Positions 10,601 through 20,000 of a stretch of DNA of 64,000 bases are shown one piece after another. Under the pieces are notes generated by a model. It saw only the letters and a list, made by a program, of their open reading frames with translations. It was not told the origin of the DNA and did not search any database. The stretch spans positions 22,208,008-22,272,007 of the forward strand of contig OZ038464.1 of the NCBI GenBank assembly GCA_964036295.1, given 5' to 3'. How positions within the stretch are numbered: the stretch's first letter is position 1; the number at the start of each line of letters is the position of its first letter. The position numbers were made by a program, and so were the translations under genes. Origin of the DNA: Plumapathes pennacea. Lineage: Eukaryota > Cnidaria > Anthozoa > Antipatharia > Myriopathidae.

Positions 10601-13084
10601 GAAATCAGTCTGGTTGTCGAAGTGAAGTTGTCATTGACTTTTATTGAACTTGGTGGCTCCTAAAGGAGCCTTTGTTTTCGAGGCGAATCTCACTCAAAGA
10701 AGTTGAAAATTGAAAATTACTCGTCCAAGCTCGTGACTGACTGGACGCGCGTACGTATGGACGTGAGCCAAAAATTTACTCGTATTTATACATTCACAAT
10801 AAACTTGGCGGATCGAAATGCACTAACTTTTATTGGTCTAAAGAATCTTGTTTGTTCTATTCATGGATAAAAATACACCGAAATATACCAGCGTTTAGAA
10901 AAGCTTTTAAAAGGATTCATTGTTTACGCGATTTGACACCTCAACACGTCAACGCCTGAACGCCTCCTTTGGCTTATTAGCACTATAAACGTCTATTGAA
11001 ACAGATTATTTGTGCTTGTGCTTCTTTGTGCTCTCTTTCAAGATTTAATAATTCTAGTGTTTGCAAATGTGTTTGTGTTTTGTGTTTCGCCCAGAGGATT
11101 CTTATCCCTTCCGATCAGTGTCGCGCGAATTTTATATTTTTAGCTCATGTTTCTAGTCGAATCTCTTTCAAGATTTTTCGACCGAGTTACAAAACAGGCC
11201 ATAGTCTTCAGAGTCCCAAATCGCAAACGTCAAACCCTACTGCCGATAATACAGCGCCACATTTTGCCGGGAACAACTATACACTCGGATGAGTTCACTC
11301 CGTACCAGACGCTGCACAACCATGGATACCTTCACCTGACGGTGAACCACTCCGAGAACTTCGTTGACCCTTTCACAGGTGTGCATACCAACACTGTCGA
11401 AGGCCTCTGGAGTGCTGTGAAGCGAAAGCTGAAGCGGATGAACGGCACTCGCTACGATCGCATCCCAGAATACCTTGACGAGTTCATGTGGAAACGGCAA
11501 TTCAATCAAGCTGACCGGTTCCTTTCAATCATCGAAGACATCGCCGCAGGCTACTAATGGCTTGCAACTCATAACAACGGCTCTTTTAAGAGCCACCACG
11601 TTAATAAAAGTGAATGATTCATCTAGCGTTTCAAATGAACGTTATCCGAAATGAAAAACGCTACCGACCACTTACCGACCAAACCTTTCACTTTACCGAC
11701 CACTTACCGACCACATCATAAATCTTACCGACCACATACCAACCACTTACCGACCATGTTACCGACCACGCTACCGACCACGTTACCGACCACATACCGA
11801 CCACATACCGACCGCATACCGACCACATACCGACCACATACCGACCACTTACCGACCACATACCGACCACATACCGACCACGTTTACCGACCACATACCG
11901 ACAGTTCAACTTGTTCACAATTACCGTGTGGTTTATAGTGTGGTGGAAATATAGTGCGGCAATTCAATCAAGCTGACCGGTTCCTTTCAATCATCGAAGA
12001 CATCGCCGCAGGCTACTAATGGCTTGCAACTCATAACAACGGCTCTTTTAAGAGCCACCACGTTAATAAAAGTGAATGATTCATCTAGCGCTTCAAATGA
12101 ACGTTATCCGAAATGAAAAACGCTACCGACCACTTACCGACCAAACCTTTCACTTTACCGACCACTTACCGACCACATCATAAATCTTACCGACCACATA
12201 CCAACCACTTACCGACCATGTTACCGACCACGCTACCGACCACGTTACCGACCACATACCGACCACATACCGACCACATACCGACCACATACCGACCACA
12301 TACCGACCACATACCGACCACTTACCGACCACATACCGACCACGTATACCGACCACTTACCGACAGTTCAACTTGTTCACAATTACCATTATCTTTTAAT
12401 TTATAAGACTGTCATAAATTTTGTCTCCTGCTTCATTCATGTCTCAGGCTCTGAATAGTGTTGTAACACTTAAAACAACATAAGTGCAGACTGACAGTTT
12501 TCTTATTGGCAAGTACCACCCCTTCTCAAATATTATGAGTATCAAAAAGTTTGGCTTTAGCCATCCAGAGAGTTTTTTTTCGTCAATAACTGCACTATGA
12601 TGTTGGCAATTAAAGCAAAGTGTTTACTAGCACCAAACATCTTGCCAGCTTGAGTGGATGGGATCTGTGAATAATGTTATGCCATTTATATAATCATGTA
12701 AACTGTTATCAGAGTATACCTGTAATAACGTGTAGATGATTCCAACAATGCCATGAGCAGCACCTACATAATGCTTCTCATGCCACATGTACATCAGAGG
12801 AGACCTGCTACACTCATGTCTAGACAACTTCTCACCAGAGTTGATGATAACTTGGCAAACCTGCAATAAGTGGAATATATTACATTATAGCTACATGAAC
12901 AGGTTCAGCTGGTAATAAGCTGCTACACTTTGTGGTCTGATACTGGTATATGTCTGATAATGTTCCATACAACATTGTGAATATATGTATGATAGGAGCC
13001 AGTGCCTGTTCAGTGGAATGAATACAATATCAGCAATATTATATTATTATTATAATTATTATAATAATAATAATAATAATAATA

Positions 13085-13126
<42 letters not shown>

Positions 13127-14836
13127 GTTATTATTATATTATAATATTGCTGATATATAATTAACATTATAAAATGTTCTATGGAAGAGACTGGAAGTTT
13201 GAGATGAATTTATAAGGAGTAAAAGGATTCTGGGTTCATACTGACCTGGTCTATTAAATTGTCATCAATCTTAACCTGGCCCAGATGCTGTCTTACAAAC
13301 AACAAAGAAAACAAGTAACCAGCTCTGCCATAAAGAAGCTCATCAGGCAGCACTTTGTCGTGGCACACTCGGTCACACAGAGCCTTCAGTTTAACTATAC
13401 ACTGTTCACTCCTGTCTTGATTTCCAAGTTTGGCAAAAAGAACAGCACAAATTGCTAGCACACCTAAAAGCAAGACAAAAAATCAATCTCTTGGCAGGCA
13501 CTTTTAACATTCATACACATGAAGGTAGTTCGAAAGACATTTTAAGTTTTGACTCAATCCAGGATTAGCCTGGCTAATACAGTGCTAATTTGAGCACCTG
13601 CAACTGTATGTGCATGGCAATCAGCTCTTTGGTGACCTGCAGGTATGGAGTCATATGGTGCACAATAGTGTACAGTACTGGCTTCAATATTTTTTTCAAG
13701 AATACTGTAAGACTTTATCCCCAGCAGAAAGAATCCCTGTACCTGCATCACCACACAGAAACGTCAACCTTTTGCCCCTCAGATTATCACAGGTTGGCTG
13801 CAAGAGATTGATGGCCTTTTCCAAATACTGCTGACTTTTGGATGACTCATTGCAGTAGAGGGGGGAGAGAGCCAGATGAGTATACAGCAGGGCCATACCT
13901 AGTAAATAGTATATGTGGCTCAGAGCTAATTTACAGGGTTTATTAGGGTAGGCTGATAAGAAGTGGGGGAAAAGAGAGAGGTTAGGAGAGAAAGGGGAGA
14001 AGGGGAGAGGGAGAAGGTAGGAAGGTAGGAAGGGGGAGAGAGGGGGAGGGAAGGGGAAGGAGCTGGGAGGCCAGGAGGAGTTAGGGGAAGGTTGGGAGAG
14101 GTGGGGGAGAGGGGGAGAAGGGTTAGGAGGGAGGGAAGGGAGAGGAAGGGGCAAGAGGGAGGAGGGAGGGGTATGGAGTACTGTTACCAACTCTCTAAAT
14201 TTATGTTGACTGGGAATCCAGCCCACATCTGTGCATTATTTCCACTCACATCAATCTCCCACAGTCATGCCTCAGACGATGAACTCTCATTGTTCTCCCA
14301 CTAGCTGGAACGTTTTTCTGTTACGTTTTTGACCTAAATCATTCGAGTTGGCTCCAATCTACCCCCACCCCCTGAGGGCCACCAACCCTCAATCAAGTGG
14401 GGCTTCTACCCCTGGCTGAAAAAAAGGTCACCTGGTTTCATGTACCTGCAGTTCCGGTGTAGACAGAGTAGTCATACTCATCCCTTTCACGCTCAAATCC
14501 ATCTTCACATCTCCTCAACAGAGCAGCAATTTCGTCTTTCAATCTTGAAAGAAATGGCTCGGCAACCTGAAACACAAAACCTTGGCTTTCTTGGTCAGCT
14601 TATTTGCTGTTAGTCACAAATAGTCTTACTCTATAAAATGTAATTTAGAGCGGGATAAACATAACTGCAGCTTGCAGATAGAGCTCTTTCATTGCAGACT
14701 GAGCCACAAGATTCATATATCGTGTACCAACCTTTCCATTAGAGTCGATCAGATTTGTCTTCCCATCAAAAGCCAGGAACTTGTTTTCAAACTCTCGTCT
14801 TTCGTGGCTGGTCATTGGTCTTCTGTCGTTCACCAT
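7625..14836 (-). CDS. LANCL1: LanC-like protein, LANCL1-type
   Basis: LanC-like proteins are cytosolic zinc proteins; mammalian members bind glutathione and add it to dehydroamino acids in damaged proteins (family knowledge). Coding exons on the minus strand are 14836-14732, 14566-14446, 13898-13743, 13463-13246, 12860-12720, 9169-8987, 8544-8368, 8021-7949 and 7701-7625, giving 416 residues in phase (human LANCL1 is 399). The zinc-ligand motifs HWCHGAPG and GICHGVSGNAYAF are present, as are LTFLCGDAG, LPDELLYGRAGYL, YVGAAHGIVGI and CRTPDRPFSLFEG. The protein ends in RFPAFEL, identical to the human LANCL1 end. The start MVNDRRPMTSHERREFENKF is the only in-frame choice seen. Intron 5 (9170-12719) hosts the nested Merlin elements. 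The gene faces the GRB adaptor start 445 bp away. Confidence 0.93.
8046..8257. mobile_element. MITE with 17-bp perfect terminal inverted repeats, TA-flanked
   Basis: The left end TAACCCTTTCACTCCCA (8046-8062) is the exact inverse of 8241-8257. The 212-bp element lies in LANCL intron 7 and does not code. If the outermost TA is the target duplication, a Tc1/mariner-type origin is possible, but that is inference. Diverged relatives appear near 1645-1850, 36760-36870 and 58620-58820. Confidence 0.7.
8613..8765. repeat. Foldback repeat with TTAGGG-like internal tract
   Basis: GGCATGTCTAATTT on the left is mirrored by AAGTTAGACATGC on the right. Between them are CCTAACCCTAATC and its approximate inverse. 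It is a small inverted repeat in LANCL intron 6, not an interstitial telomere, because the hexamers are irregular. Confidence 0.45.
9726..9741 (-). terminator. Histone-type 3' stem-loop, outer Merlin copy, left side
   Basis: On the minus strand this reads GGCTCCTTTAGGAGCC, a 6-bp stem with a 4-nt TTTA loop. It is followed by ACCA and, 9 nt after the stem, AATAAA. It has the form of a metazoan replication-dependent histone mRNA end and points toward the left terminus of the transposon. No histone coding frame is seen upstream on that strand. Confidence 0.7.
10655..10670 (-). terminator. Histone-type 3' stem-loop, inner Merlin copy, left side
   Basis: The same GGCTCCTTTAGGAGCC stem-loop as at 9726-9741 is present in the inner copy. 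The stem is intact, although the outer flank has one change relative to the other copy. Confidence 0.7.
11147..11557 (+). pseudogene. Truncated Merlin/ISXO2-like transposase
   Basis: Residues after about position 10 match ISXO2-like DDE transposases of the Merlin superfamily. The second acidic residue lies in PGTTIHSDEFTPY and the Glu in TNTVEGLWSAVKRKLKR, followed by the family-typical DEFMWKRQF. The N-terminal part with the first catalytic Asp (normally in a DESKF-like motif) is absent, so this copy cannot encode an active enzyme. The sequence similarity begins abruptly near 11177, after non-coding DNA shared with the outer copy. The stop is followed 21 nt later by a histone-type stem-loop. 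Confidence 0.85.
11579..11594 (+). terminator. Histone-type 3' stem-loop after the transposase stop
   Basis: The sequence GGCTCTTTTAAGAGCC is identical to the stem-loop of the H2B gene in this window. It starts 21 nt after the transposase stop, compared with 24 nt for H2A. As in H2B, the stem is followed by ACCA and then AATAAA 8-10 nt on. This is the layout of a replication-dependent histone 3' end, and its function in the transposon is inferred. Confidence 0.75.
11664..11908. repeat. Subterminal TACCGACCACA array, inner Merlin copy
   Basis: About 20 near-perfect tandem units of TACCGACCAC plus one or two bases lead into the right terminus. Open frames through the array encode only the repeat (TYRPH) and are not genes. 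Confidence 0.85.
12041..12056 (+). terminator. Histone-type 3' stem-loop, outer Merlin copy, right side
   Basis: This is the same 16-nt stem-loop as at 11579-11594, kept in the outer copy just after its remaining transposase C-terminus. Confidence 0.7.
12122..12365. repeat. Subterminal TACCGACCACA array, outer Merlin copy
   Basis: About 20 tandem units match the inner-copy array, differing slightly in number and order of units. Confidence 0.85.
13027..13156. repeat. Hairpin with perfect 17-bp arms around a TAA/TTA microsatellite
   Basis: ATATCAGCAATATTATA at 13027-13043 is the exact inverse of 13140-13156. The centre is an AT-only trinucleotide run that is itself self-complementary. The whole could fold into a long cruciform in LANCL intron 4. 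Confidence 0.75.
13950..14175 (+). repeat. Polypurine (GGGAGA-rich) tract in LANCL intron 2
   Basis: About 225 bases are almost entirely A and G, in phrases such as GGGGGAGAG and GGAAGG. It is low-complexity DNA able in principle to form triplex structures. The long antisense Pro/Leu/Ser frame across it is a composition artefact. Confidence 0.75.
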
Positions 14837-14865
14837 AAAGACATCATTCCTACATCATTCCTACA

Positions 14866-15162
14866 TCATTCATACATAACGTATCTGGAAGAAGGCCGCT
14901 GTACGAGCACACTGCATATTCGAAAACAATTCGTCTCCAGTTCCTCATCGGACAGAGTGCCTGGGGGATTTGCCTGGGGGCGTTCAGTGGTCATTCTTCC
15001 ATCCAGCTGAGATCTTTGAAGCCACCGTAAAGATCTCCACTGTGTTAAGCGCGTTTCGAGGTATTCATTACATCTCTCTTGTCGTGTGCGTAGTTGTCGT
15101 ATAAAAGTTGATCTGGAAATTTCATCTTTATGCCAGGCAGAAGATAGCTGTCCCTCAACCAT
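14866..15162 (-). CDS. Possible small gene or 5' leader frame upstream of LANCL, 98 residues
   Basis: A single-exon frame begins MVEGQLSSAWHKDEISR and ends RPSSRYVMYE, 29 bp upstream of the LANCL start on the same strand but in a different frame. It is rich in Arg, Gln, Glu and Leu in its first 60 residues, as an amphipathic helix would be. No family was recognised. It could be a real small gene, an alternative first exon, or chance in promoter DNA, so confidence is low. Confidence 0.25.
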   Translation of the reverse strand: MVEGQLSSAWHKDEISRSTFIRQLRTRQERCNEYLETRLTQWRSLRWLQRSQLDGRMTTERPQANPPGTLSDEELETNCFRICSVLVQRPSSRYVMYE

Positions 15163-15280
15163 GAAAACTCAACGCAAGAGAAGGCCTTGAAACTTTAGAT
15201 GCTCGTTCTGATGGAGATCAAGAAGTTTGCAGAATCTTAGCAGATCTTATGTAGGGCCATACTGTAATCAATTTGTCGAC
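15163..15280. promoter_or_regulatory. Divergent promoter region between LANCL side and GRB adaptor
   Basis: The GRB start at 15281 and the LANCL start at 14836 point away from each other across 444 bp. No TATA box or clear palindromic site was seen. The bidirectional role is inferred from gene order. Confidence 0.45.
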
Positions 15281-17023
15281 ATGGCAGCTGGTGAAGATGA
15301 TAATGATCTCAGTGAAGTGTTACACGATCTCAATCAGATGATTGGGGATCTCGATGCTTGTTCGGCAAAGGTATAGTTTTAAAACATATGTCACTGTTTA
15401 TGTCATATTGTTGATATTATCTTGACACCTTCATATAAATATCTAATATGCAAGGAAAAATTGAAACAGCACTAGCTGTGGCACGGGTAGGCCAGGGAGA
15501 ATCCTCCAGAATTTCCTCCCCAAGGCCTTCCCCTTCTGCAACTGCTTTTTCTTTATAGGTTTTACACACACGCTTTGACAAGTTATAGTGCATGCAGGGC
15601 CAATCAAATCACGTCTTTCAGGTCTTGTATTGTAATATTGTGCCTAATTATCTTATGCATTGCAAGTTGTTTGTTATGTAATGTGGTATCAATGTTTTAA
15701 TAACTTAGATGTGCATGCACTTTCAGATCAACCAAGTGGTGCAACAACCTACAGTTAAAGGTATATATATATATATAGTGTGGCACTCAGGTGACTAAAA
15801 TGGATATTATAATTATTTCACCAGGAGTTTGCATATTTGACCATATAACCATCACAAGTATAGTATACTAATAATGACAATTTTTATCCCGATCTTTGTT
15901 ACAGAAGACATTAACTTGGACAGTTGCAGCTTGTTTGTTGATGGAGATGAGGAGCTAAATCATATAAGTGAACAGATTCCACTGATTCATGATTCAGAGC
16001 ATGCTTCCCAAGCAAAAGTGATGTCATTCTACCACAAGATACACACAGATGAATCTTCAAATGAGGAAGTTGTTTATAACAATGCCAAAACAGGCCCAAC
16101 AAAATCTTCTGCTCATTCAATACAAACTGGTCCCATGGCACAAGATTCAAAGCAAAACACAGGCCAGGTATTTGAGGCCATGAAATTCATTTTGTCGATG
16201 ACTCATGGAAAATCACTACAACAGGGGCTCTGCCCAGACCTGCAAATTGTTACCTGTACTATTTTAGAAAAAATAATTATAAATCACCCTGGTGGATCAA
16301 AATTATGACCCTATCATGTACCTCCAGTAGAACACATGTTCCTGATACTCATAGCCAATGGATTTTTCTATAAAATCAAAGCATCGTTCAACACCACCAT
16401 GAAACATCAGTATTGGCTCGACTGTGTATTACCTTGTACATAAGCTTTTAAAAAATGCATAATAAGAGATTCCATTAGAGTTGGTGTCTAATATTGCATT
16501 GTTGAATTTAAAATTCTTGATCTTAAACTTTTTAACCCTAGTGTCTAATTTTTTTTACAGAAAATCCATCAATAGACATACCTTCAGAATTGTGAAAACA
16601 TTTATTTTAGTGGATTTCAATAATTCCAGAAATGCACAAAATTATGTAGTGGGAGCTGGGGTTATTTAATATTTCTTGTGCTTTACAGGCTATACCACTG
16701 TATAATATATATATTTATTATATAGACATGAGCATTTTGCTGGAAAATATACCGTGCGTAAAATCCATATGAAACTTAACATCTGGGACCTGAGTGGCAT
16801 ATTAGTGAGGATATCGTTGGAATCATTTCCCGCTTTTGCACGGTTGTTTGTGCAATTTCTCGTAAAACATTTGTGTCAAGTATAATAAAAAGAAAATTAC
16901 ACGGCGGCGCGAAGATATGGATTTTATTTTCTCATGGTAAAAACAACATTTTACTCACTTGCGAAGCGCTTGTTCATAAAATATTGTTTTTACCACTCGA
17001 AATTTGTGCTGCCGTGTAATATC

Positions 17024-17055
<32 letters not shown>

Positions 17056-20000
17056 TTTTTTTTTTTTTTCACATTCGAACAATAATCCTTTCAAATTTGG
17101 ACCAGATTAGTAAAAAGAATTAGCCTAGGATACAGAAGATAATATCCTTGTGAATTGAGACTTGTTATAAGTATTATCATTGCAATAGTTGAAAGTTGTT
17201 CTTACTTTTCAGGTGAATATAAATGTCCACTGTGCAGACCAAAGTATAGTAACACTCTCTGTTGGATGTGACACCACAGCAGGAGAAGCTTGCATGAAGA
17301 TAGTCATAGTGAACAGCTTCAAAGATAGTCCACTTTGGGTTCTTGTGGAATGCATTCCAGACCTTGGTTTAGGTAAATATGTGAATATCATCATTTTTGT
17401 TGTCATTGTTGTTGCTATTGTAATATATAGTCACAGGTTCCATCATGCTGTTGAGTTTATAATGAAGACAATTCTTGATCTTTATGTTGCTCTGATGTTG
17501 TTGCTGTTCCCTTCAGAAAGAAATCTGGAAGATCACGAAAGCGTCTTGCCAACATTCAATACCTGGGCACCAGACTCCAAGAACAAATTTCTTTTCAGAA
17601 GAGATCCAAAGAAATATGACTTTTTTATGAACACTGAGGTAATTTTAGAGAAATATTTCATAAACAGTATGTAAGAGTATGGTAAAACTTGACTTAAAAA
17701 CAACAGCACCCCCCCCCCCCTCTGATTAGGCCACTGACTCACTAGCTAGTTGTTGTGGTAAAGTGACTACAGCATGACAAATCTTTCTCTAGTAGCAGAG
17801 TAGGAGAGTGAGGTGCACAAGAACTTATAGAGCTTGAAGAGTTGACTGAAAAATTATTACACTTGGAGTCATATGTATTCACTAAGTTATTATTATTATT
17901 ATTAATATTGTATATGTTATTATTATTCAGAAAATCTTACTTTTATTTCGTAAGTAATAACATTTTTATTCTCTCGTTTTTTTTATTTTATTTTTATTTT
18001 CATGCTGTGACTTAGAATTATTTTCCTCCTCATCTGCTGGACTCGGAATGTTCTGATAAAGCCACCACAGAACGAGCACAGCAAGCCAAGAAAATAATCC
18101 TACAGGTCAGCTGCCCTTATTCTCTCTATTTTGGATAAATAACATCTTGTCAAGAGTCCTTATTTCACAGTAACAGAAGAAGCAGCACAAGCAATGACGT
18201 ACAAGAGCGCTGTGTACAAGGAAGAAATAGTTCATTTTCCTGGTGCTTGCGTTACCCGTTTTCACTGATGTGTATCTCCTTCTTGTACTTGCCGCGTTGC
18301 TCGTGAAAATCAGTCCGTCGCCGCCTTATGTTTCAGAATCTTCTAAGCACGTGTAACAAAACCCCAGAGCTGGCAGGAACACTGAATGCCAAAGACTTCA
18401 GCAAGAAATCCTGGAATAAGAAGTTTTTTATGCTGAGAGGATCTGGGCTGTACTGTTCAAATAAGGGCAAATCTAAGGTGTGTTTCTTAGTATTGTTGTT
18501 GTATAAGTCAGTCAATAATACCTTTCGCACACTCTGATTGGCTATAAACTCGACAAATCTGCAGTATCCACTGGTTTGCTAGACAAAAGAGCCGCCCGGT
18601 TTTTACGCATGCGAGAGAAATAAAATATAATTTTTCCAGTGGCCTTCACTATACTGATTCACTCTAAATGTACACTTTATTATTAATTAGACGTCCTATG
18701 TAACTCTTACTGACCTCGAGGAGATATGAGAAATATTAATCATAACCGTGGCATACAAGCTGCCGTCGTCCTTTCGATTTTTTTTCTTTTTTTCTTTTTT
18801 TTTCTTTCTTTTTCTTTCTTTTCTTTTTTTTTCTTTTGCCTCTTTCACGCAGGCATCAAAAGATCTTGAAAGTTACGTGCAGTTTGACGGCGCGAACCTT
18901 TACAGCATCATGAAGCTGAAAAAAGCACAAAAGGCACCCACCGAGTTTTGCTTCTGTGTTGTGGTAAGTTATGGTGTTTGTTTTGTGCTGAGTGCTTTTT
19001 TTTATGTGTGTGTGTGTTGGTTAGACGTTTGCCATGAAGAGTATCAGTACAAGAATGAACAAGCCAAACTGGTAGAGCGGTTTTCGGATAACTGATGGAA
19101 GCAGTCATGTAAATGCTTTGGATTACGCTAGTTTTGGATTGGCCCAAACAAGCTTGGCAGCGTTCTTGCCCAATCAGGAACAAAAGAAAAACCCGGTCGC
19201 GACTTCCCACGAAAGCAAGGTGTTTGCGTTTTCTCGCACTATTGATTGGCTTCCTCTTCAAAGTAAAACCAAACGCAAACTACTTTGGCTTCTGGTTTGT
19301 GAGTCTTCCTTACAGCCTCTGTGCATGGTTGACGCTTGTACTTACTTTGGTTTTGGCTTTCGACATACGAAAACCACTATTTCAAGCAATTCACACAACA
19401 CAACACGACACGACACGATGACTACAAAGCACTGCACAACGCAACGCAACCACACGATTTTACACTGACCACAACACGTGACAGCACAGCACAGCGCAAC
19501 ATGATAGTGCACGAATAAAAGCTCTGCTAAAATCTGGTAGCTGTTCTATCGGTTCCAAGTTGACCGGCGCACAGGAACGTTCACTCATTTTTAATAGAAA
19601 AAGTTTGAGTAACTTTTTCGACTTTCTTGTAGCCATTACGAGCCAAAGAACTGAAGGAGATAAAATGCCTTTCTGCTGATGATGAGAAGACCATGTTGAG
19701 CTGGATGATGGGAATACGGCTTGCCAAGGTAACGTATAGGCTAAAGTAGAGAATACCCGTCCACTAAAACTAGTTATTAGAAACAATGCCACCGCGGTCC
19801 GCAGTTGTCGTATTTACATAAATCTGCATGTAGGCTTGAAAACACTGCCACCGTGGTCCGTGGTCCGCAGTCACGCTGTTTGCACAATTTGTTTGTCCGT
19901 TCGTCTTTACTATATTTCCTTCGTCACGATATCGTGATAACCGAGCGCTTCCAAATTCTAGAGATCTTAAACATACAATGCACACACTTCATTATGGTTT

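Larger units (their letters stand above)
10349..11925 (+). mobile_element. Inner Merlin-type DNA transposon nested in the outer copy
   Basis: This 1577-bp element begins GGTAATTGTGAACAAGTTGA and ends with the inverse. It is flanked by the exact 9-bp duplication GTGTGGTTT (10340-10348 and 11926-11934), which places its insertion inside the outer element. Its left 800 bp are almost identical to the outer copy. It carries a truncated transposase frame at 11147-11557 and a histone-type stem-loop on each side of the interior. High similarity between the copies suggests both insertions are recent. Confidence 0.9.
9419..12387. mobile_element. Outer Merlin-type DNA transposon copy with 9-bp target duplications
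   Basis: The ends are inverted copies: GGTAATTGTGAACAAGTTGA at 9419 and its inverse ending at 12387. The 9-bp sequence ATTATCTTT flanks both sides (9410-9418 and 12388-12396), matching the 8-9 bp duplication known for Merlin/IS1016 elements. Inside the ends are arrays of about 11-bp TACCGACCACA-type repeats, short on the left and about 24 copies on the right. This copy keeps only about the last 20 codons of a Merlin-type transposase (12-kb side), so it is an internally deleted, non-autonomous derivative. A second copy is inserted in it at 10349-11925. It lies in LANCL intron 5. Confidence 0.88.

Noticed and set aside
11651-12406. Frames encoding TYRPHTDH-type peptides
   Set aside because: They are simple translations of the 11-bp transposon end repeat, and the opposite strand is equally open.
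13696-14226. Pro/Leu/Ser-rich minus-strand frame extending LANCL exon 3 upstream
   Set aside because: It runs through the polypurine tract; the conserved exon begins at 13898 after a clear acceptor.
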